A program made the translations under genes and the position numbers. The notes beneath the pieces were generated by a model. It saw only the letters and a list, made by a program, of their open reading frames with translations, searched no databases and was not told where the DNA came from. Source: Candidatus Gastranaerophilales bacterium (lineage in GTDB: Bacteria; Cyanobacteriota; Vampirovibrionia; Gastranaerophilales; Gastranaerophilaceae). From it: a stretch of DNA of 64,000 nt. Shown here piece by piece: positions 46,190 to 56,558 of this stretch. The first letter of the stretch is position 1, and the number at the start of each line of letters is the position of its first letter. Location: the NCBI GenBank assembly GCA_944323285.1, contig CALURV010000016.1:34223-98222 (forward strand), read 5' to 3'.

Positions 46190-46537
46190 GAATACTGCTA
46201 AAAATATTATATATTTTTTTTAAATATTTGTCTAAGTTATACGATTATCTTTACATAACTTTTCAATTTATTAAATTTATCCGAGAAAAAATTCACGACA
46301 AGCAGAAAGTGTGAGTATATTTTTTTTACAAAACGAACCAAAAACTTTGTTTTTGAGAGAGCTTGTATCCGTAGTGAAACGAAGGTGAGCAGAGTTTTTA
46401 AAAAGTGAGTACTTTGTTAGCGAGGATGAGAAGGTAACAAAGAGCGCTACTAGATTAAATGTAATATTGCGACAGGTAAGAAAATTTATGGTAATATAGT
46501 TTTGCGAAACTTAAAATATGTATCTGGGAGTAAATAG
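46190..46537. other. Intergenic gap holding repeat copy 3
   Basis: About 350 bases between the divergent MerR-like and manC genes. Apart from the repeat at 46279-46455 it is plain AT-rich sequence; a GGGAG ribosome site for manC is at its right end. No small reading frame with a ribosome site was seen. Confidence 0.55.
46279..46455 (+). repeat. Intergenic repeat, copy 3
   Basis: It starts ATCCGAGAAAAAATTCAC, with hairpin 1 less perfect than in copy 2. Core CTTGTATCCGTAGTGAA at 46362-46378, followed by GGTGAGCAG. Hairpin 2: ACTTTGTTA (46411-46419) pairs with TAACAAAG (46435-46442), then GCTACTAGAT at the end. It is the clearest reference copy and aligns with copy 2 over its full 177 bases. 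Confidence 0.8.
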
Positions 46538-47923
46538 ATGAAAGTTATAATTTTGATAGGTGGTTCTGGTGAAAGATTATGGCCTATATCTAGAGAGTTA
46601 TATCCAAAATCATTATTGAGATTATATGGTGAAAAAACTCTGCTTCAAAATACATATGAGATGGCATTAGAAATGGTTCACCCGAAAAATATAATATCGA
46701 TGACAAATGTAAGACAGACAACTGATGTAAATTTACAATTAAAAAAAATATATAATAATCCTATAATAATATCAGAGCCAATGGCCAAAAATACAGCTCC
46801 GGCTGTTGCATCTGCGCTTACTTACATAAAAAATAAAAGAGATGAAATTGTTGTAATTTTGCCTGTTGATTTTTCAGTAGATGATAAAGAAGAATTTTTA
46901 AGTGCAATTAATAAAGCAAAAATATTAGCAAATAATGGTTATATTGCAGCAATCGGAGTAAGACCTTTATATTCTGAAACAGGTTACGGATATATAAAAG
47001 CTGGAAGTTGTTATAAAACAGGCAGAAAAATTGAAAAATTTATTGAAAAACCATCAATAGAAAATGCAAATAAATTTATAGAAGATAAGGACTATTTCTG
47101 GAATTGTGGTATATACGTTGCAAAAATTTCAGTTTTAATAGAAGCATTCCAAAAGTATGCACCTGAAATAATAGCAAATATGAATAAAGAAATGTTTGAT
47201 GAAAATAATAAAATTGAATACATTAACTATGAAAAAATACCATCTATTTCAATAGATTATGCGATTATAGAGAAATCTGATAATTTAGCTGTAGTTGAAT
47301 TGAATGCAAAATGGCAAGATTATGGTTCTTGGCAGGCCATTTATAACAATGAAATGAAAGATAAAAAAGGTAATGTAGTACACGGTAATGTTTTACTAGA
47401 TAATGTAAAAGATTCTTTTGTATATTCGTCAAAAGAGCTTGTTGCTGTATCAGGTATGAATAATATAGTAGTAATAGAAACCGAAGATGCAATACTGGTT
47501 TGCAATAAAGACAAGGCCGCAAATATAGATAGTATAGTGAAAAAATTAAAGAAGAAAAAAAGTGAAACAACTCAATTACATAAAACAGTATTTAGACCTT
47601 GGGGATATTATACTTGTTTGAATGGAGGACAAGGTTGGTTAACAAAAATTATAAACGTTTCACCAGGTCATAAATTATCACTGCAGTCTCATAATCATAG
47701 GTCAGAACATTGGGTTGTACTAGAAGGCAGTGCAACTGTTATTCTTGATGGAGAAAAACATGTATTGCAAAAAAGACAAAGCATTAATATTCCGGTAAAA
47801 GCAAAGCATTCCCTTCAGAATTTAACAAGACAAACATTGAAGATATTAGAAGTTCAGAAGGGAGAATATATTTCAGAAGATGATATTATCAGATATGAAG
47901 ATATGTATGGCAGAGTTAAATAA
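46538..47923 (+). CDS. manC: Mannose-1-phosphate guanylyltransferase, with fused phosphomannose-isomerase-type cupin
   Basis: A 461-residue two-domain enzyme making GDP-mannose. The N-terminal nucleotidyltransferase has GGSGERLWPISRELYPKSLL and FIEKPSIENANKFIE. The C-terminal type II PMI cupin (from about residue 345) has RPWGYYTCLNGGQGWLTKII and SLQSHNHRSEHWVVLEGSAT with metal-binding His. In known family members the C-terminal domain isomerises mannose-6-P; activity here is inferred. GDP-mannose feeds polysaccharide or other deoxyhexose synthesis, fitting the rhamnose genes. GGGAG precedes the start. Confidence 0.94.
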   Translation: MKVIILIGGSGERLWPISRELYPKSLLRLYGEKTLLQNTYEMALEMVHPKNIISMTNVRQTTDVNLQLKKIYNNPIIISEPMAKNTAPAVASALTYIKNKRDEIVVILPVDFSVDDKEEFLSAINKAKILANNGYIAAIGVRPLYSETGYGYIKAGSCYKTGRKIEKFIEKPSIENANKFIEDKDYFWNCGIYVAKISVLIEAFQKYAPEIIANMNKEMFDENNKIEYINYEKIPSISIDYAIIEKSDNLAVVELNAKWQDYGSWQAIYNNEMKDKKGNVVHGNVLLDNVKDSFVYSSKELVAVSGMNNIVVIETEDAILVCNKDKAANIDSIVKKLKKKKSETTQLHKTVFRPWGYYTCLNGGQGWLTKIINVSPGHKLSLQSHNHRSEHWVVLEGSATVILDGEKHVLQKRQSINIPVKAKHSLQNLTRQTLKILEVQKGEYISEDDIIRYEDMYGRVK

Positions 47924-47952
47924 AATATAGTATTTTTTAATGCTGTATTTAG

Positions 47953-47961
47953 TGATATAAT
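47953..47961 (+). promoter_or_regulatory. Extended -10 promoter of ftsH
   Basis: TGATATAAT (TATAAT at 47956-47961) lies 33 bases before the ftsH start; the identical nonamer occurs upstream of the CooC-like gene and rfbC. Confidence 0.55.
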
Positions 47962-47993
47962 TTGTAAGAAAATGTTATTATAAGGGTTATAAA

Positions 47994-49862
47994 ATGAATA
48001 AGAATCAATCAATGGGAATATGGTTAGTTGTTGGGATTTTAGTTTTGGCATTAGCCTCAATGCTTTTTGCGGGGCCTACAACCTCAACAAAAGTTTTATC
48101 ATATACGGAATTTCTTTCAAAAGTAAAAAATGCAGAGATAAAACAAGTAATAATAGATAATGATACAATTACAGCAATTCCTGTTAATGAAGACATAAAA
48201 ACAAATATAGACGGAAAAGAAACAGTTACTGCTTCTTTAAGGTATAAAGTAAATATACCAATGAATGATACAACTTTATACCCTGTTTTAGAGTCAAATA
48301 AAGTAAATATAGAAATAAAAAAATCAAATGAATCAAATTCTTTTATGGGTTTAATGGGAACCGCACTTCCTATATTGTTAATAATAGCTTTTTTTATAAT
48401 CCTTGCGAAGATAATACAAACAGGCGGATCGCAAGCTTTATCTTTTGGAAAGAGTAAAGCGAAAATGATGTTAGACAGTAAAGTAAAGATAACGTTTAAA
48501 GATGTTGCTGGTATTGATGAAGAAAAGCAGGAATTAGAAGAAATAGTAGACTTTTTAAAAAATGGAGAAAAATATTTAAAATTAGGAGCCAAAATACCTA
48601 AAGGAGTCCTGTTAGTTGGAGCACCAGGTACGGGTAAAACATTAATGGCAAAGGCAGTGGCAGGAGAGGCAGGTGTTCCCTTTTTCTCAATAAGCGGTTC
48701 TGATTTTGTTGAGATGTTTGTTGGTGTTGGTGCTTCAAGAGTAAGAGATTTATTTGAACAAGCTAAGAAACATCAACCTTGTATTGTTTTTATAGATGAA
48801 ATAGATGCCGTAGGAAGACAAAGAGGTGCAGGTTTAGGCGGCGGGCATGATGAAAGAGAACAAACTCTTAACCAATTGCTTGTTGAAATGGATGGATTTG
48901 ACGGAAATACAAATATAATAATTCTTGCAGCAACAAATAGACCCGATATATTAGATAATGCGCTATTAAGACCGGGTAGATTTGACAGGCAAATAATGGT
49001 AAGTTTACCCGATGTAAAAGGAAGAGAAAAAATTCTTGAAGTTCACGCAAAAGGAAAACCTTTGGATAAAGATGTGGATTTAAAAGTTTTGGCAAAAAGA
49101 ACTCCTGGTTTTACCGGTGCAGATTTGCAAAGTTTATTAAATGAATCAGCACTTTTAGCAGCCAGAAGAAATAAATCTGTTATAAATATGGCAGAAATTG
49201 ATGATGCAATTGATAGAGTAATTGCTGGTATTGAAAAGAAAAGCAAAGTAATGACAGATGAGGATAAAGAAATAACATCTTATCATGAAGTAGGACATGC
49301 TTTACTTGCAAAATTACTGAAAGATTGTGATGAGCTGCATAAGGTTACTATTATTCCTCGTGGATATGCATTAGGTATTACTTGGACAAAACCGGAGGAT
49401 AATAAAGTTCATGTAAGTAAGGCAAAGTTATTAGATCAAATTACAATGATACTAGGCGGAAGAGTGGCCGAAGAAATTGTATATGGGGCAGATAAAATAT
49501 CTACAGGCGCTTCATCCGATCTTGAAAAAGTTACAGAAATCGCTAAAAAAATGGTTACTGCTTGGGGTATGTCTGATAAAATGGGCGCAATGACTTATGG
49601 TAAGTCTCAAGAACATGTTTTTATGGGCAGAGATTTTGGTACAACAAGAGATTTCTCAGAAGAAATTGCTGCTGATTTAGATAGAGAAGTTAAAAAGATA
49701 ATTGATGAAAGATATAATGTCGCAAAACAATTGCTTACAGAAAATAGAGACTTATTAGAAGCAATAGCTAAAGAACTGTTAGAAAAGGAAACTCTTGATG
49801 ACAATGATGTGACTGAAATTATCATCAAAGTTAAAGGTGAAGAATTTAATGATAGATTATAG
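47994..49862 (+). CDS. ftsH: ATP-dependent zinc metalloprotease FtsH
   Basis: A 622-residue membrane AAA+ protease for quality control of membrane and regulatory proteins. Two N-terminal membrane helices (about 8-25 and 116-136) flank a periplasmic domain. The AAA domain has Walker [17 protein letters not shown], Walker [12 protein letters not shown] and the [23 protein letters not shown]. The protease motif [13 protein letters not shown] holds HExxH. The length and order are standard. Transcribed from its own extended -10 promoter; the next gene lies 25 bases downstream. Confidence 0.98.
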   Translation: MNKNQSMGIWLVVGILVLALASMLFAGPTTSTKVLSYTEFLSKVKNAEIKQVIIDNDTITAIPVNEDIKTNIDGKETVTASLRYKVNIPMNDTTLYPVLESNKVNIEIKKSNESNSFMGLMGTALPILLIIAFFIILAKIIQTGGSQALSFGKSKAKMMLDSKVKITFKDVAGIDEEKQELEEIVDFLKNGEKYLKLGAKIPKGVLLVGAPGTGKTLMAKAVAGEAGVPFFSISGSDFVEMFVGVGASRVRDLFEQAKKHQPCIVFIDEIDAVGRQRGAGLGGGHDEREQTLNQLLVEMDGFDGNTNIIILAATNRPDILDNALLRPGRFDRQIMVSLPDVKGREKILEVHAKGKPLDKDVDLKVLAKRTPGFTGADLQSLLNESALLAARRNKSVINMAEIDDAIDRVIAGIEKKSKVMTDEDKEITSYHEVGHALLAKLLKDCDELHKVTIIPRGYALGITWTKPEDNKVHVSKAKLLDQITMILGGRVAEEIVYGADKISTGASSDLEKVTEIAKKMVTAWGMSDKMGAMTYGKSQEHVFMGRDFGTTRDFSEEIAADLDREVKKIIDERYNVAKQLLTENRDLLEAIAKELLEKETLDDNDVTEIIIKVKGEEFNDRL

Positions 49863-49887
49863 AGAATAAAAATAGGAGTTCTATTAT

Positions 49888-50607
49888 ATGGCATCAGTAA
49901 TAAATGCATCTAGAAATTTATTAAGTGATAAGTTGTGGTTTGTCAAATTTTTTGTTTTAACAATGCCTGTTTTCTATATTTTACAAGACAAAAATATATT
50001 ACAAACTATATTTTCGGAAAATGTACATATTTTGATAATGTTAATAATAGCTTATTTGGGATGTGCTTCTGTAATGATGCATAGAAATATTAATAATAAA
50101 GTTCCATTATTACCAGGAATATTTACTATCCCAGAAGTTATAATAAAAGCTATAGGTTCATCAATAGTGGCATTACCCGGCATTTCTGTTTTAATAATAG
50201 TGTGTTATTTTATTAATGAGTATATAAAGATAGAAGAACCATTCGTGCTTTTTGTAATATATGCTTGTATTATTATTTTTCTTATTCCTTTTATAATTAT
50301 ACCTATGGTCTTATATAGTGTAAATGGTAAGGTTACAGATGGGCTGAAATTTAATAAAGTTTTTGAAGCATCCGGTAATTTTGTGGTTGTTTCTCTTTCT
50401 TTTGTAATACAATATTTTTTTATTGTTATATTGCTTACTTATGTACTATGTAGGCTTTTTATAGAAATGTTTGGACCTGAAAATATAGCAAACTCTATAT
50501 TATTTTCATTTGTAATAGTTTTTTCATTTTTATTAATATTTTCATATTCTTCAGATTTATATGAAGATGTAATTCCTGCAGTGAAATCAAGACGAGATAT
50601 TCTTTAG
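49888..50607 (+). CDS. Polytopic membrane protein, function unknown
   Basis: A 239-residue protein with about six hydrophobic helices, including [27 protein letters not shown] and [16 protein letters not shown]. The layout resembles DUF4013-type membrane proteins with paired helices, but I cannot confirm this by eye. No catalytic motif. TAGGAG lies 9 bases before the ATG. It may share a transcript with ftsH. Its stop overlaps uvrB, which comes from the other side, by 21 bases. Confidence 0.62.
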   Translation: MASVINASRNLLSDKLWFVKFFVLTMPVFYILQDKNILQTIFSENVHILIMLIIAYLGCASVMMHRNINNKVPLLPGIFTIPEVIIKAIGSSIVALPGISVLIIVCYFINEYIKIEEPFVLFVIYACIIIFLIPFIIIPMVLYSVNGKVTDGLKFNKVFEASGNFVVVSLSFVIQYFFIVILLTYVLCRLFIEMFGPENIANSILFSFVIVFSFLLIFSYSSDLYEDVIPAVKSRRDIL

Positions 50608-52572
50608 TTTTTTAATTTGATTACGAATTTCAGCAGCCCTTTCAAAGTCAAGAATAGAGGCTGCTTTTTTCATTGCTTTTTCAAGATTATCTAATAATTT
50701 AGGTAAATCTTTTTGAGAAATATTATTTTCAACCATTTCTTCTGCAACAATATCCTCGATATTTCTATAGCTTGCAACAAGCTGAAGAAGATTATTTTCA
50801 ATTGGTTTTTTTATTGTTTGAGGAGTAATATTATTTATTTTATTATATTCAAGCTGCAGTTTTCTTCTTCTTTCAGTTTCTTTTATTGCATTATTCATGC
50901 TGTCAGTAATTTTATCTGCATACATAATAACTTTGGAGCATACATTTCTGGCTGCTCTTCCAATTGTTTGAATTAAACTTGTTTCAGAACGAAGAAAACC
51001 TTCTTTATCCGCATCCATAATAGCGACAAGAGAAACTTCAGGAATATCCAAGCCTTCTCTTAAAAGGTTAACTCCTATTAGAACATCAAATAATCCAAGC
51101 CTTAAATCTCTTAGAATTTCAACCCTTTCAATAGATTTTATTTCACTGTGCAGATATCTTACTTTAATTCCAAGTTGTTGGAGATAATCACATAAATCTT
51201 CCGCCATTTTTTTAGTAAGGGTAGTAACCAAAATTCTTTCTTTTTTTTGTGTTGTCTTTTTTATTTCAGATATTAAATCATCAACTTGATTTAATGTAGG
51301 GCGAACAAAAATTTCAGGATCAACAAGTCCTGTTGGTCTAATAATTTGTTCAACAAGTTGAGAAGATGTTTCTTTTTCAAAATCAGCAGGAGTTGCTGAG
51401 ACGAATATTTTTTGACCTACTTTAGACCAAAATTCTTCTATTTTTAAGGGCCTGTTATCTTTTGCACTTGGCAATCTAAAACCATAGTCAACAAGTACTG
51501 TTTTTCTCGCTTGATCTCCATTATACATTGCTTTTAATTGTGGAATAGTAACGTGTGATTCATCTATAACAAGGAGAAAATCTTCATTGAAATAATCTAA
51601 TAAAGTTGCAGGTGCGCTGCCTTTTGGGCGGCGTTCTATAATTCTTGAATAGTTTTCAATACCGCTGCAGTAACCCATTTCTTTTATCATTTCAATATCA
51701 TAGTTAGTACGTTGGTATATTCTTTGGGCCTCTATTAATTTGTTTTCAAACTCGAATTTTCTAACTTGGTCTTGTAATTCTTGCCTAATTAATTTGATTG
51801 TTTCTTCTTTATCTTCATCCCCTGAAATGTAATGAACAGCAGGAAAAATAACAGTTGATTCAATATCTTCAATAATTTCACCTGAAACAGGGTTGATTCT
51901 TGTAATTTTTTCTACTTCATCTCCAAATAAGTAAATTCGAGTTACCATTTTTTCATAAGCAGGCATTATTTCGATTATATCGCCTCTTGGTCTAAATGTT
52001 GAACGAGTTAATTCAATATCATTTCTTGAGTATTGAATTTTAACGAGTTCTCTTAAAAAAGCGTTTCTGTCTATTTCATCACCAACTTGAATTTTAAGAG
52101 CGCCTTTAAAATATTCTTCAGGAAGCCCTAAACCATATATGCAGCTAACAGAAGCAACAACAATTACATCATTTCTTTCATATAGACTTCTTGTTGTATT
52201 GTGTCTTAATCTATCAATTTCATCATTAATTGTTGCTGATTTTTCTATATATGTATCACTTCTTGGAATGTATGCTTCAGGCTGATAGTAGTCGTAGTAA
52301 CTGATGAAGTATTCTACAGCATTATTAGGAAAAAGTTCTTTAAATTCATTGTAAAGCTGAGCTGCAAGTGTTTTATTATGTGCAATTACGAGCGTTTGTT
52401 TTTGAACTTTTTCTATAACATTTGCAATAGTAAAAGTTTTACCAGACCCCGTTATACCTAAAAGAGTTTGTGCATCATAGCCTTTATAAATACCTTCTGT
52501 GAGCTGGGCTATTGCCTTTGGCTGATCGCCTGATGGTTTATATTTAGAACATATTTCAAAATTTTTTTTCAT
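50587..52572 (-). CDS. uvrB: Excinuclease ABC subunit B
   Basis: A 661-residue DNA damage-recognition helicase of nucleotide excision repair. Walker [13 protein letters not shown], the beta-hairpin region [32 protein letters not shown] (DESH box), [25 protein letters not shown] and a C-terminal UVR domain ([20 protein letters not shown]) are all present. uvrA and uvrC are not in the window. It is transcribed to the left and overlaps the convergent membrane protein gene by 21 bases. Confidence 0.98.
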   Translation of the reverse strand: MKKNFEICSKYKPSGDQPKAIAQLTEGIYKGYDAQTLLGITGSGKTFTIANVIEKVQKQTLVIAHNKTLAAQLYNEFKELFPNNAVEYFISYYDYYQPEAYIPRSDTYIEKSATINDEIDRLRHNTTRSLYERNDVIVVASVSCIYGLGLPEEYFKGALKIQVGDEIDRNAFLRELVKIQYSRNDIELTRSTFRPRGDIIEIMPAYEKMVTRIYLFGDEVEKITRINPVSGEIIEDIESTVIFPAVHYISGDEDKEETIKLIRQELQDQVRKFEFENKLIEAQRIYQRTNYDIEMIKEMGYCSGIENYSRIIERRPKGSAPATLLDYFNEDFLLVIDESHVTIPQLKAMYNGDQARKTVLVDYGFRLPSAKDNRPLKIEEFWSKVGQKIFVSATPADFEKETSSQLVEQIIRPTGLVDPEIFVRPTLNQVDDLISEIKKTTQKKERILVTTLTKKMAEDLCDYLQQLGIKVRYLHSEIKSIERVEILRDLRLGLFDVLIGVNLLREGLDIPEVSLVAIMDADKEGFLRSETSLIQTIGRAARNVCSKVIMYADKITDSMNNAIKETERRRKLQLEYNKINNITPQTIKKPIENNLLQLVASYRNIEDIVAEEMVENNISQKDLPKLLDNLEKAMKKAASILDFERAAEIRNQIKKLKNISS

Positions 52573-52704
52573 ATTTTTATTTTATATTAAAATATGTTTT
52601 TTGTATTAATTTTTTATACACTACTGTAGCGGAAAATAATACAATCCTTCGCAAGTCTTTTTCTATTACAGTTTATTTAAGTAGAACTTTTACCACCATA
52701 CATT

Positions 52705-52870
52705 TGTCCGAAAAAATTCAAAATAAGCTTAAGATTTTAGTGAATTTTTTTACAAACCGAACCAAATACTTTGTTTTGAGGGAGTCTGTATCCTTAGTAA
52801 AGTGACATTTTCCAAAGGTGAGTACTTTGTTAGTGAGGATTACTCTCTCTAATAAAGTGAAATACTAAAT
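52705..52870 (+). repeat. Intergenic repeat, copy 4
   Basis: It begins TGTCCGAAAAAATTCA; hairpin 1 pairs AAAAAATTCA with TGAATTTTTT. The core is diverged (GTCTGTATCCTTAGTAA at 52784-52800), then GGTGAGTACTTTGTTAG and a second, weaker hairpin. The end (ATACTAAAT) contains the complement of the stop codon of the 64-residue peptide gene at 52865. It lies between uvrB and that gene. Confidence 0.75.
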
Positions 52871-53059
52871 GAATTCTCCTGTTGGCCCAGGTGAGAAGCC
52901 CTTAGAAATAAGCATAGCATCTTCTCCAGGTTTATAATTAAGCCCGTCAATAAAGGCATCATCATCTTGATACATAGATTCATAAATATTAGTAGTTGTT
53001 TCATCATCTGAATTGTTATTTTTAAATGAGTTTAGAAAATTGTTAAAAAATTCTTTCAT
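52865..53059 (-). CDS. 64-residue acidic peptide, function unknown
   Basis: A small protein preceded by AAAGGAG 7 bases before the ATG, one of the best ribosome sites in the window. The N terminus is amphipathic (MKEFFNNFLNSFKNN), the middle acidic (SDDETTTNIYESMYQDDDAF), and the end is Gly/Pro-rich (GFSPGPTGEFI). It follows the TupA-like ATP-grasp gene on the same strand by 42 bases, so the two are probably co-transcribed. The leader-like front and short Gly/Pro-rich tail make a modified-peptide precursor one possibility, but there is no known core motif; it could equally be a small accessory protein. The stop codon lies at the edge of repeat copy 4. Confidence 0.6.
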   Translation of the reverse strand: MKEFFNNFLNSFKNNNSDDETTTNIYESMYQDDDAFIDGLNYKPGEDAMLISKGFSPGPTGEFI

Positions 53060-53101
53060 ATAATATCTCCTTTGTTATTTATAATTTTTTATATAATCTT
53101 T

Positions 53102-54001
53102 CTATAAAGCAGGTAGTTTTAATATGTTTCCAAGTTCATAATCAAAAGATAATGGTTTAAACGGCATAAAGCCTGCCCAAGGTGTAAATGTCATTTCTAC
53201 AATTTGCAGTGAATTCTCAGAATAAACAAAGTCTATTCTGACGTATGATAATCCTTTTGCTAAAGCTTTTGAATATTTAAGCATTTCATCTAGAAATATT
53301 GGTTTTTCTATGCCTGTAATTGAAGCAGGGGGATGTTTATCGATAGAAAATTGTTGCAATTGCCAATTTGTATTATAAAAGTGATAAAAATATTCATTAC
53401 TTTTTACAAGTAATTCAATATATAAAGGTTCTTCATTAAAACAATGAACTTTATATTCTCCTCTTATATTATTATAAGAATCTTTTCTCATATATTCTGC
53501 AAATAATTGTCTTTTTATTCCATAATATTGAGGTTCTAAGTTACAAAATCCGAAATTAACTTTAAGCCAATTATTTGTCATATTGCGTAGCTGTTTATAA
53601 TGTCTATATATAAATGTTTTGTTTTTTACAATGATATTCATTTTATAACCATGGTTTGCTTTTAATGCAAAAGAATTAGGAAGAGATGAAAAATCAATAT
53701 CTTCAAATTTGTCCCAAATTCCGAATATTTCCGCAGAATGATGAGGACCAAGTTTATCGGCTATATAACTTTTTAGAAGAATTTTATCTGTAAGTTTTGT
53801 TTTTAAATCTTTTTTCTCGTTAAATATTAGCCATCTTATTTTTTCATTTAAAGTTTTTGGATTTTTATCATCATAATTGTATCCAAGAAAATCAGATGCT
53901 TTTTTTCTTAAATAATAATCTTGATATCTTTTAGGGCAATATTTGAAGAATGGGTACCACCCTTTTGTCTTATTAAAATATATATCTAATAAGTATTTCA
54001 T
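53102..54001 (-). CDS. TupA-like ATP-grasp protein
   Basis: A 299-residue protein matching the TupA-like ATP-grasp family seen in teichuronic acid and other polysaccharide loci. Landmarks are KTLNEKIRWLIFNEKKDLKT, KLTDKILLKSYIADKLG, FALKANHGYKMNIIV (ATP-binding strand), LFAEYMRKDSY and the Mg-binding end VRIDFVYSENSLQIVEMTF with TPWAGFMPF. Members likely join an amino acid or similar acid to a sugar. Here it stands away from the rhamnose and manC loci, with only a small peptide gene downstream, so its substrate is open. It is divergent from the XRE gene. Confidence 0.8.
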   Translation of the reverse strand: MKYLLDIYFNKTKGWYPFFKYCPKRYQDYYLRKKASDFLGYNYDDKNPKTLNEKIRWLIFNEKKDLKTKLTDKILLKSYIADKLGPHHSAEIFGIWDKFEDIDFSSLPNSFALKANHGYKMNIIVKNKTFIYRHYKQLRNMTNNWLKVNFGFCNLEPQYYGIKRQLFAEYMRKDSYNNIRGEYKVHCFNEEPLYIELLVKSNEYFYHFYNTNWQLQQFSIDKHPPASITGIEKPIFLDEMLKYSKALAKGLSYVRIDFVYSENSLQIVEMTFTPWAGFMPFKPLSFDYELGNILKLPAL

Positions 54002-54138
54002 TCAAACTTTCCAATATTCTTAAAATAGAACTTTTAATATCATTATACGTCTTTTTAAGCTCTAAATCAAGATATAAAGAGTCTAAAAATACCTTATTGT
54101 AAAAATTAAATTAAATTAAAATTTAACTAGGTGGATTA

Positions 54139-54447
54139 ATGAAAAAATTATTTGGGAAAAGAATAAAAATATTAAGACAAAGGAAAGGTCTTACACAAGA
54201 AAAGTTAGCTGAAATTTTAGGTATTGGTGAAAGAAATTTAAGCAAAATTGAATGTGGAGTTAATTTTGTTAGTGCAGATACGCTTGAAAAACTTGCTATA
54301 GCTTTAGATGTTTCCATAAAAGAGTTATTTGATTTTGAACATTTAAAAGATGAAGAAATACAAAAAGTAGAGCTAATTAATGCAATTAAGAAAGACTTAG
54401 TGGATATTGATCTTCTTTATAAAATTTATTCAGCAATAAAGAAATAA
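54139..54447 (+). CDS. XRE-family helix-turn-helix regulator
   Basis: A 102-residue protein. Residues about 5-60 form a Cro/CI-type HTH: GKRIKILRQRKGLTQEKLAE, GIGERNLSKIECGVNFVSAD and LEKLAIALDVSIKELFDFE. The remaining tail is helical and charged and may dimerise. AGGTGGATT precedes the ATG. It is divergent from the ATP-grasp gene, so it might control that pair, and lies 50 bases before the TPR gene. Targets unknown. Confidence 0.85.
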   Translation: MKKLFGKRIKILRQRKGLTQEKLAEILGIGERNLSKIECGVNFVSADTLEKLAIALDVSIKELFDFEHLKDEEIQKVELINAIKKDLVDIDLLYKIYSAIKK

Positions 54448-54496
54448 TCAATATATAAACTTTACTATTTTCAAAGTTAAAAATATAATTAAATAC

Positions 54497-56281
54497 ATGG
54501 GAACAGATGATTTAACACAATATATAAAGCAGGCTTTTGAATATAAAGCCGAAGGCAGTTATAAAGAGGCAATAGATTATTTTTATAAAGCACTTGCAAT
54601 TGATAATGACAGTTGTGAAGTTATGAGTGAGCTTGCTTATTTATATTCAAAATTATGCCAGAATGACAGAGCTGTTAGTTTTTATGAACAAATTTTATTA
54701 AAACATCCGGATGACTACGAAAATAGATATTTTTTAGCTATGCTTTATAAAAAGCTTTTGAATTATGATAAGGCAATAGAACAACTTACAATTATCTTCA
54801 ATAGCAGTTCAGAGTTTATGAGGGCAGATCAAGAACTATTTGAACTTTTATATAAAAATTCTAATTATGAAAGAATAATAGAATTATATAATTCAAAAGC
54901 AAATGCTCTAAAGTCAAGTAGAATATATTATTATGTAGGTTTAGCATATTCTCAAACAGATAGAGAAAATATAGCAAAAGAATTTTATAAGAAATCATTT
55001 GAAGTTGATGAAAATAATGTAGATGCAGGTAGTAAGGTTGCGGAGATATTATTTGAGAATTCAAAATATGATGATGCTGAGAAGCTTTTACTATGTTTAT
55101 TAAAATATTCTGAAAATGACAGAATTTTTTATTTATTAGCAGAAATAAATTATATAAAATCTAATTATGATGAAGCAATAAAATATTATATGCTTGCAGT
55201 AAAGCTAAATGATAACAATGGAGAGTATTTTTATAAACTTGGTGAAGTTTTTGCAATAAAAGGTTTTATGAATGAAGCAGAAGAGAATTATAGCAAGGCA
55301 ATAACGTTAGATCACGAAAATTTATTATACAATTTTACTCTTGCGTATTTATATTATATAAATGAAAAATATTCACCGGCTAAAAGGATAGTTGATTATA
55401 TATTATCAATAAACGAAGAATATATTTATGCTTTAGCATTAAAATTACTTATATTGATCAAGGATAATGATATTTCAGAAGCTGCAAAAACAGTTGAAAA
55501 TATTATAAAAACAAAAGAGAAAAGTGACTTCGCATATTATGCAATGGCAGTATATTATTCCAAACTTAATATGTGGAAAAAGGCAATAGATAGTATATTA
55601 TTTGCGATTTCAAAAAATGAAAAATCTTGTGAATATAATTATGAATTAGCAAGATACTATTTTGAAATAAAAGATTATAAGAAATCTGAAGAAACCTGTT
55701 TAAGAATTATAAGTTTAAATGAAAAGTATATAAATGCGTATATTCTCATATCTAAGATATATATAGAGATAAAAGAATTTGAAAAGGCAGAAATAAATAT
55801 AAAATCAGCTTTAAATTTAGATATTAATGTTGCAGAAATATATTATTTGAAAGGAGAAATAGCCGAGATTAGAAATGATATAGGTAGGGCTATAGAAAAT
55901 TATAAAATAGCACTTTCAATAAATCCTAATAATATTGAATATTATGTACGAGTAGCAAAACTATATTATAAAAAAGAAGAATATGAAAGGGCATATAGTT
56001 ATTATAAAGAAGCAGCAGATATAGATGTATCAAATGGTGAATATAGATATTATATGGCAAAATGTTGCGAGAAAATAAAAGATAATGAAGCAGCTATTGT
56101 AAATTATTCATTAGCGAAACGATTATCGCCTTTAAATTTAAAATATATAGAAGATTATGCTAAATTTTTAATATCAATTAATAAGGAAAAAACAGCAATA
56201 AAATTGATAAAAACATCGATGAAATTATTTTCAAAAGAAGGTAAAAAACGATTAAAGAATGTAATAGAAAATAAGAAATAA
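54497..56281 (+). CDS. TPR-repeat protein
   Basis: A 594-residue protein made almost wholly of tetratricopeptide repeats, about 16 in all (e.g. YKEAIDYFYKALAIDNDSCE, YDEAIKYYMLAVKLNDNNGE, IGRAIENYKIALSINPNNIE). There is no signal peptide or membrane helix, so it is probably a cytoplasmic protein-protein scaffold. No enzymatic domain was seen. It precedes tRNA-Ala. A ribosome site is not obvious: the ATG follows AATTAAATAC. Partners cannot be read from the context. Confidence 0.85.
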   Translation: MGTDDLTQYIKQAFEYKAEGSYKEAIDYFYKALAIDNDSCEVMSELAYLYSKLCQNDRAVSFYEQILLKHPDDYENRYFLAMLYKKLLNYDKAIEQLTIIFNSSSEFMRADQELFELLYKNSNYERIIELYNSKANALKSSRIYYYVGLAYSQTDRENIAKEFYKKSFEVDENNVDAGSKVAEILFENSKYDDAEKLLLCLLKYSENDRIFYLLAEINYIKSNYDEAIKYYMLAVKLNDNNGEYFYKLGEVFAIKGFMNEAEENYSKAITLDHENLLYNFTLAYLYYINEKYSPAKRIVDYILSINEEYIYALALKLLILIKDNDISEAAKTVENIIKTKEKSDFAYYAMAVYYSKLNMWKKAIDSILFAISKNEKSCEYNYELARYYFEIKDYKKSEETCLRIISLNEKYINAYILISKIYIEIKEFEKAEINIKSALNLDINVAEIYYLKGEIAEIRNDIGRAIENYKIALSINPNNIEYYVRVAKLYYKKEEYERAYSYYKEAADIDVSNGEYRYYMAKCCEKIKDNEAAIVNYSLAKRLSPLNLKYIEDYAKFLISINKEKTAIKLIKTSMKLFSKEGKKRLKNVIENKK

Positions 56282-56311
56282 TAGACAAAAGAAGAAATAT
56301 AAAAAATAGAG

Positions 56312-56339
56312 TTGATTTTTTTTTATGACATGATAATAT
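56312..56339 (+). promoter_or_regulatory. Promoter of tRNA-Ala
   Basis: TTGATT (56312-56317) and TAATAT (56334-56339) are spaced by 16 bases, about 39 bases before the mature tRNA start. Confidence 0.45.
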
Positions 56340-56377
56340 AAATTTGTGAGTCCGAGAGGGCAATCAAACTCTTGAGT

Positions 56378-56450
56378 GGGGGATTAGCTCAGTTGGTAGA
56401 GCACCTGCTTTGCACGCAGGGGGTCAGGAGTTCGAGCCTCCTATCCTCCA
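56378..56450 (+). tRNA. tRNA-Ala (anticodon UGC)
   Basis: A 73-base cloverleaf. Acceptor GGGGGAT pairs with ATCCTCC (one G-T), D arm GCTC/GAGC, anticodon stem CCTGC/GCAGG with loop TTTGCAC (anticodon TGC), a 5-base variable region GGGTC, and T arm AGGAG/CTCCT with loop TTCGAGC. The discriminator is A and CCA is not encoded. A terminator follows 10 bases later. Confidence 0.97.
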
Positions 56451-56460
56451 AAATTAATAA

Positions 56461-56483
56461 AAGAGCCATTAAGGCTCTTTTTT
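56461..56483 (+). terminator. Terminator after tRNA-Ala
   Basis: GAGCC (56463-56467) pairs with GGCTC (56473-56477), extended by A-T pairs on both sides, followed by TTTTTT. Confidence 0.85.
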
Positions 56484-56558
56484 ATTGTACAATTTTCCAT
56501 ATAATTTTCTAATAATTATTAATTAATTTTATGTTATCCTTATAAAAAGGAGTGTTAA

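Noticed and set aside
52865..53059. The 64-residue peptide as a microviridin-type graspetide precursor
   Set aside because: The TxK-type core and the PFFARFL-like leader motif are absent and the neighbouring ATP-grasp is of the TupA type. It is kept only as an open peptide-enzyme pair.
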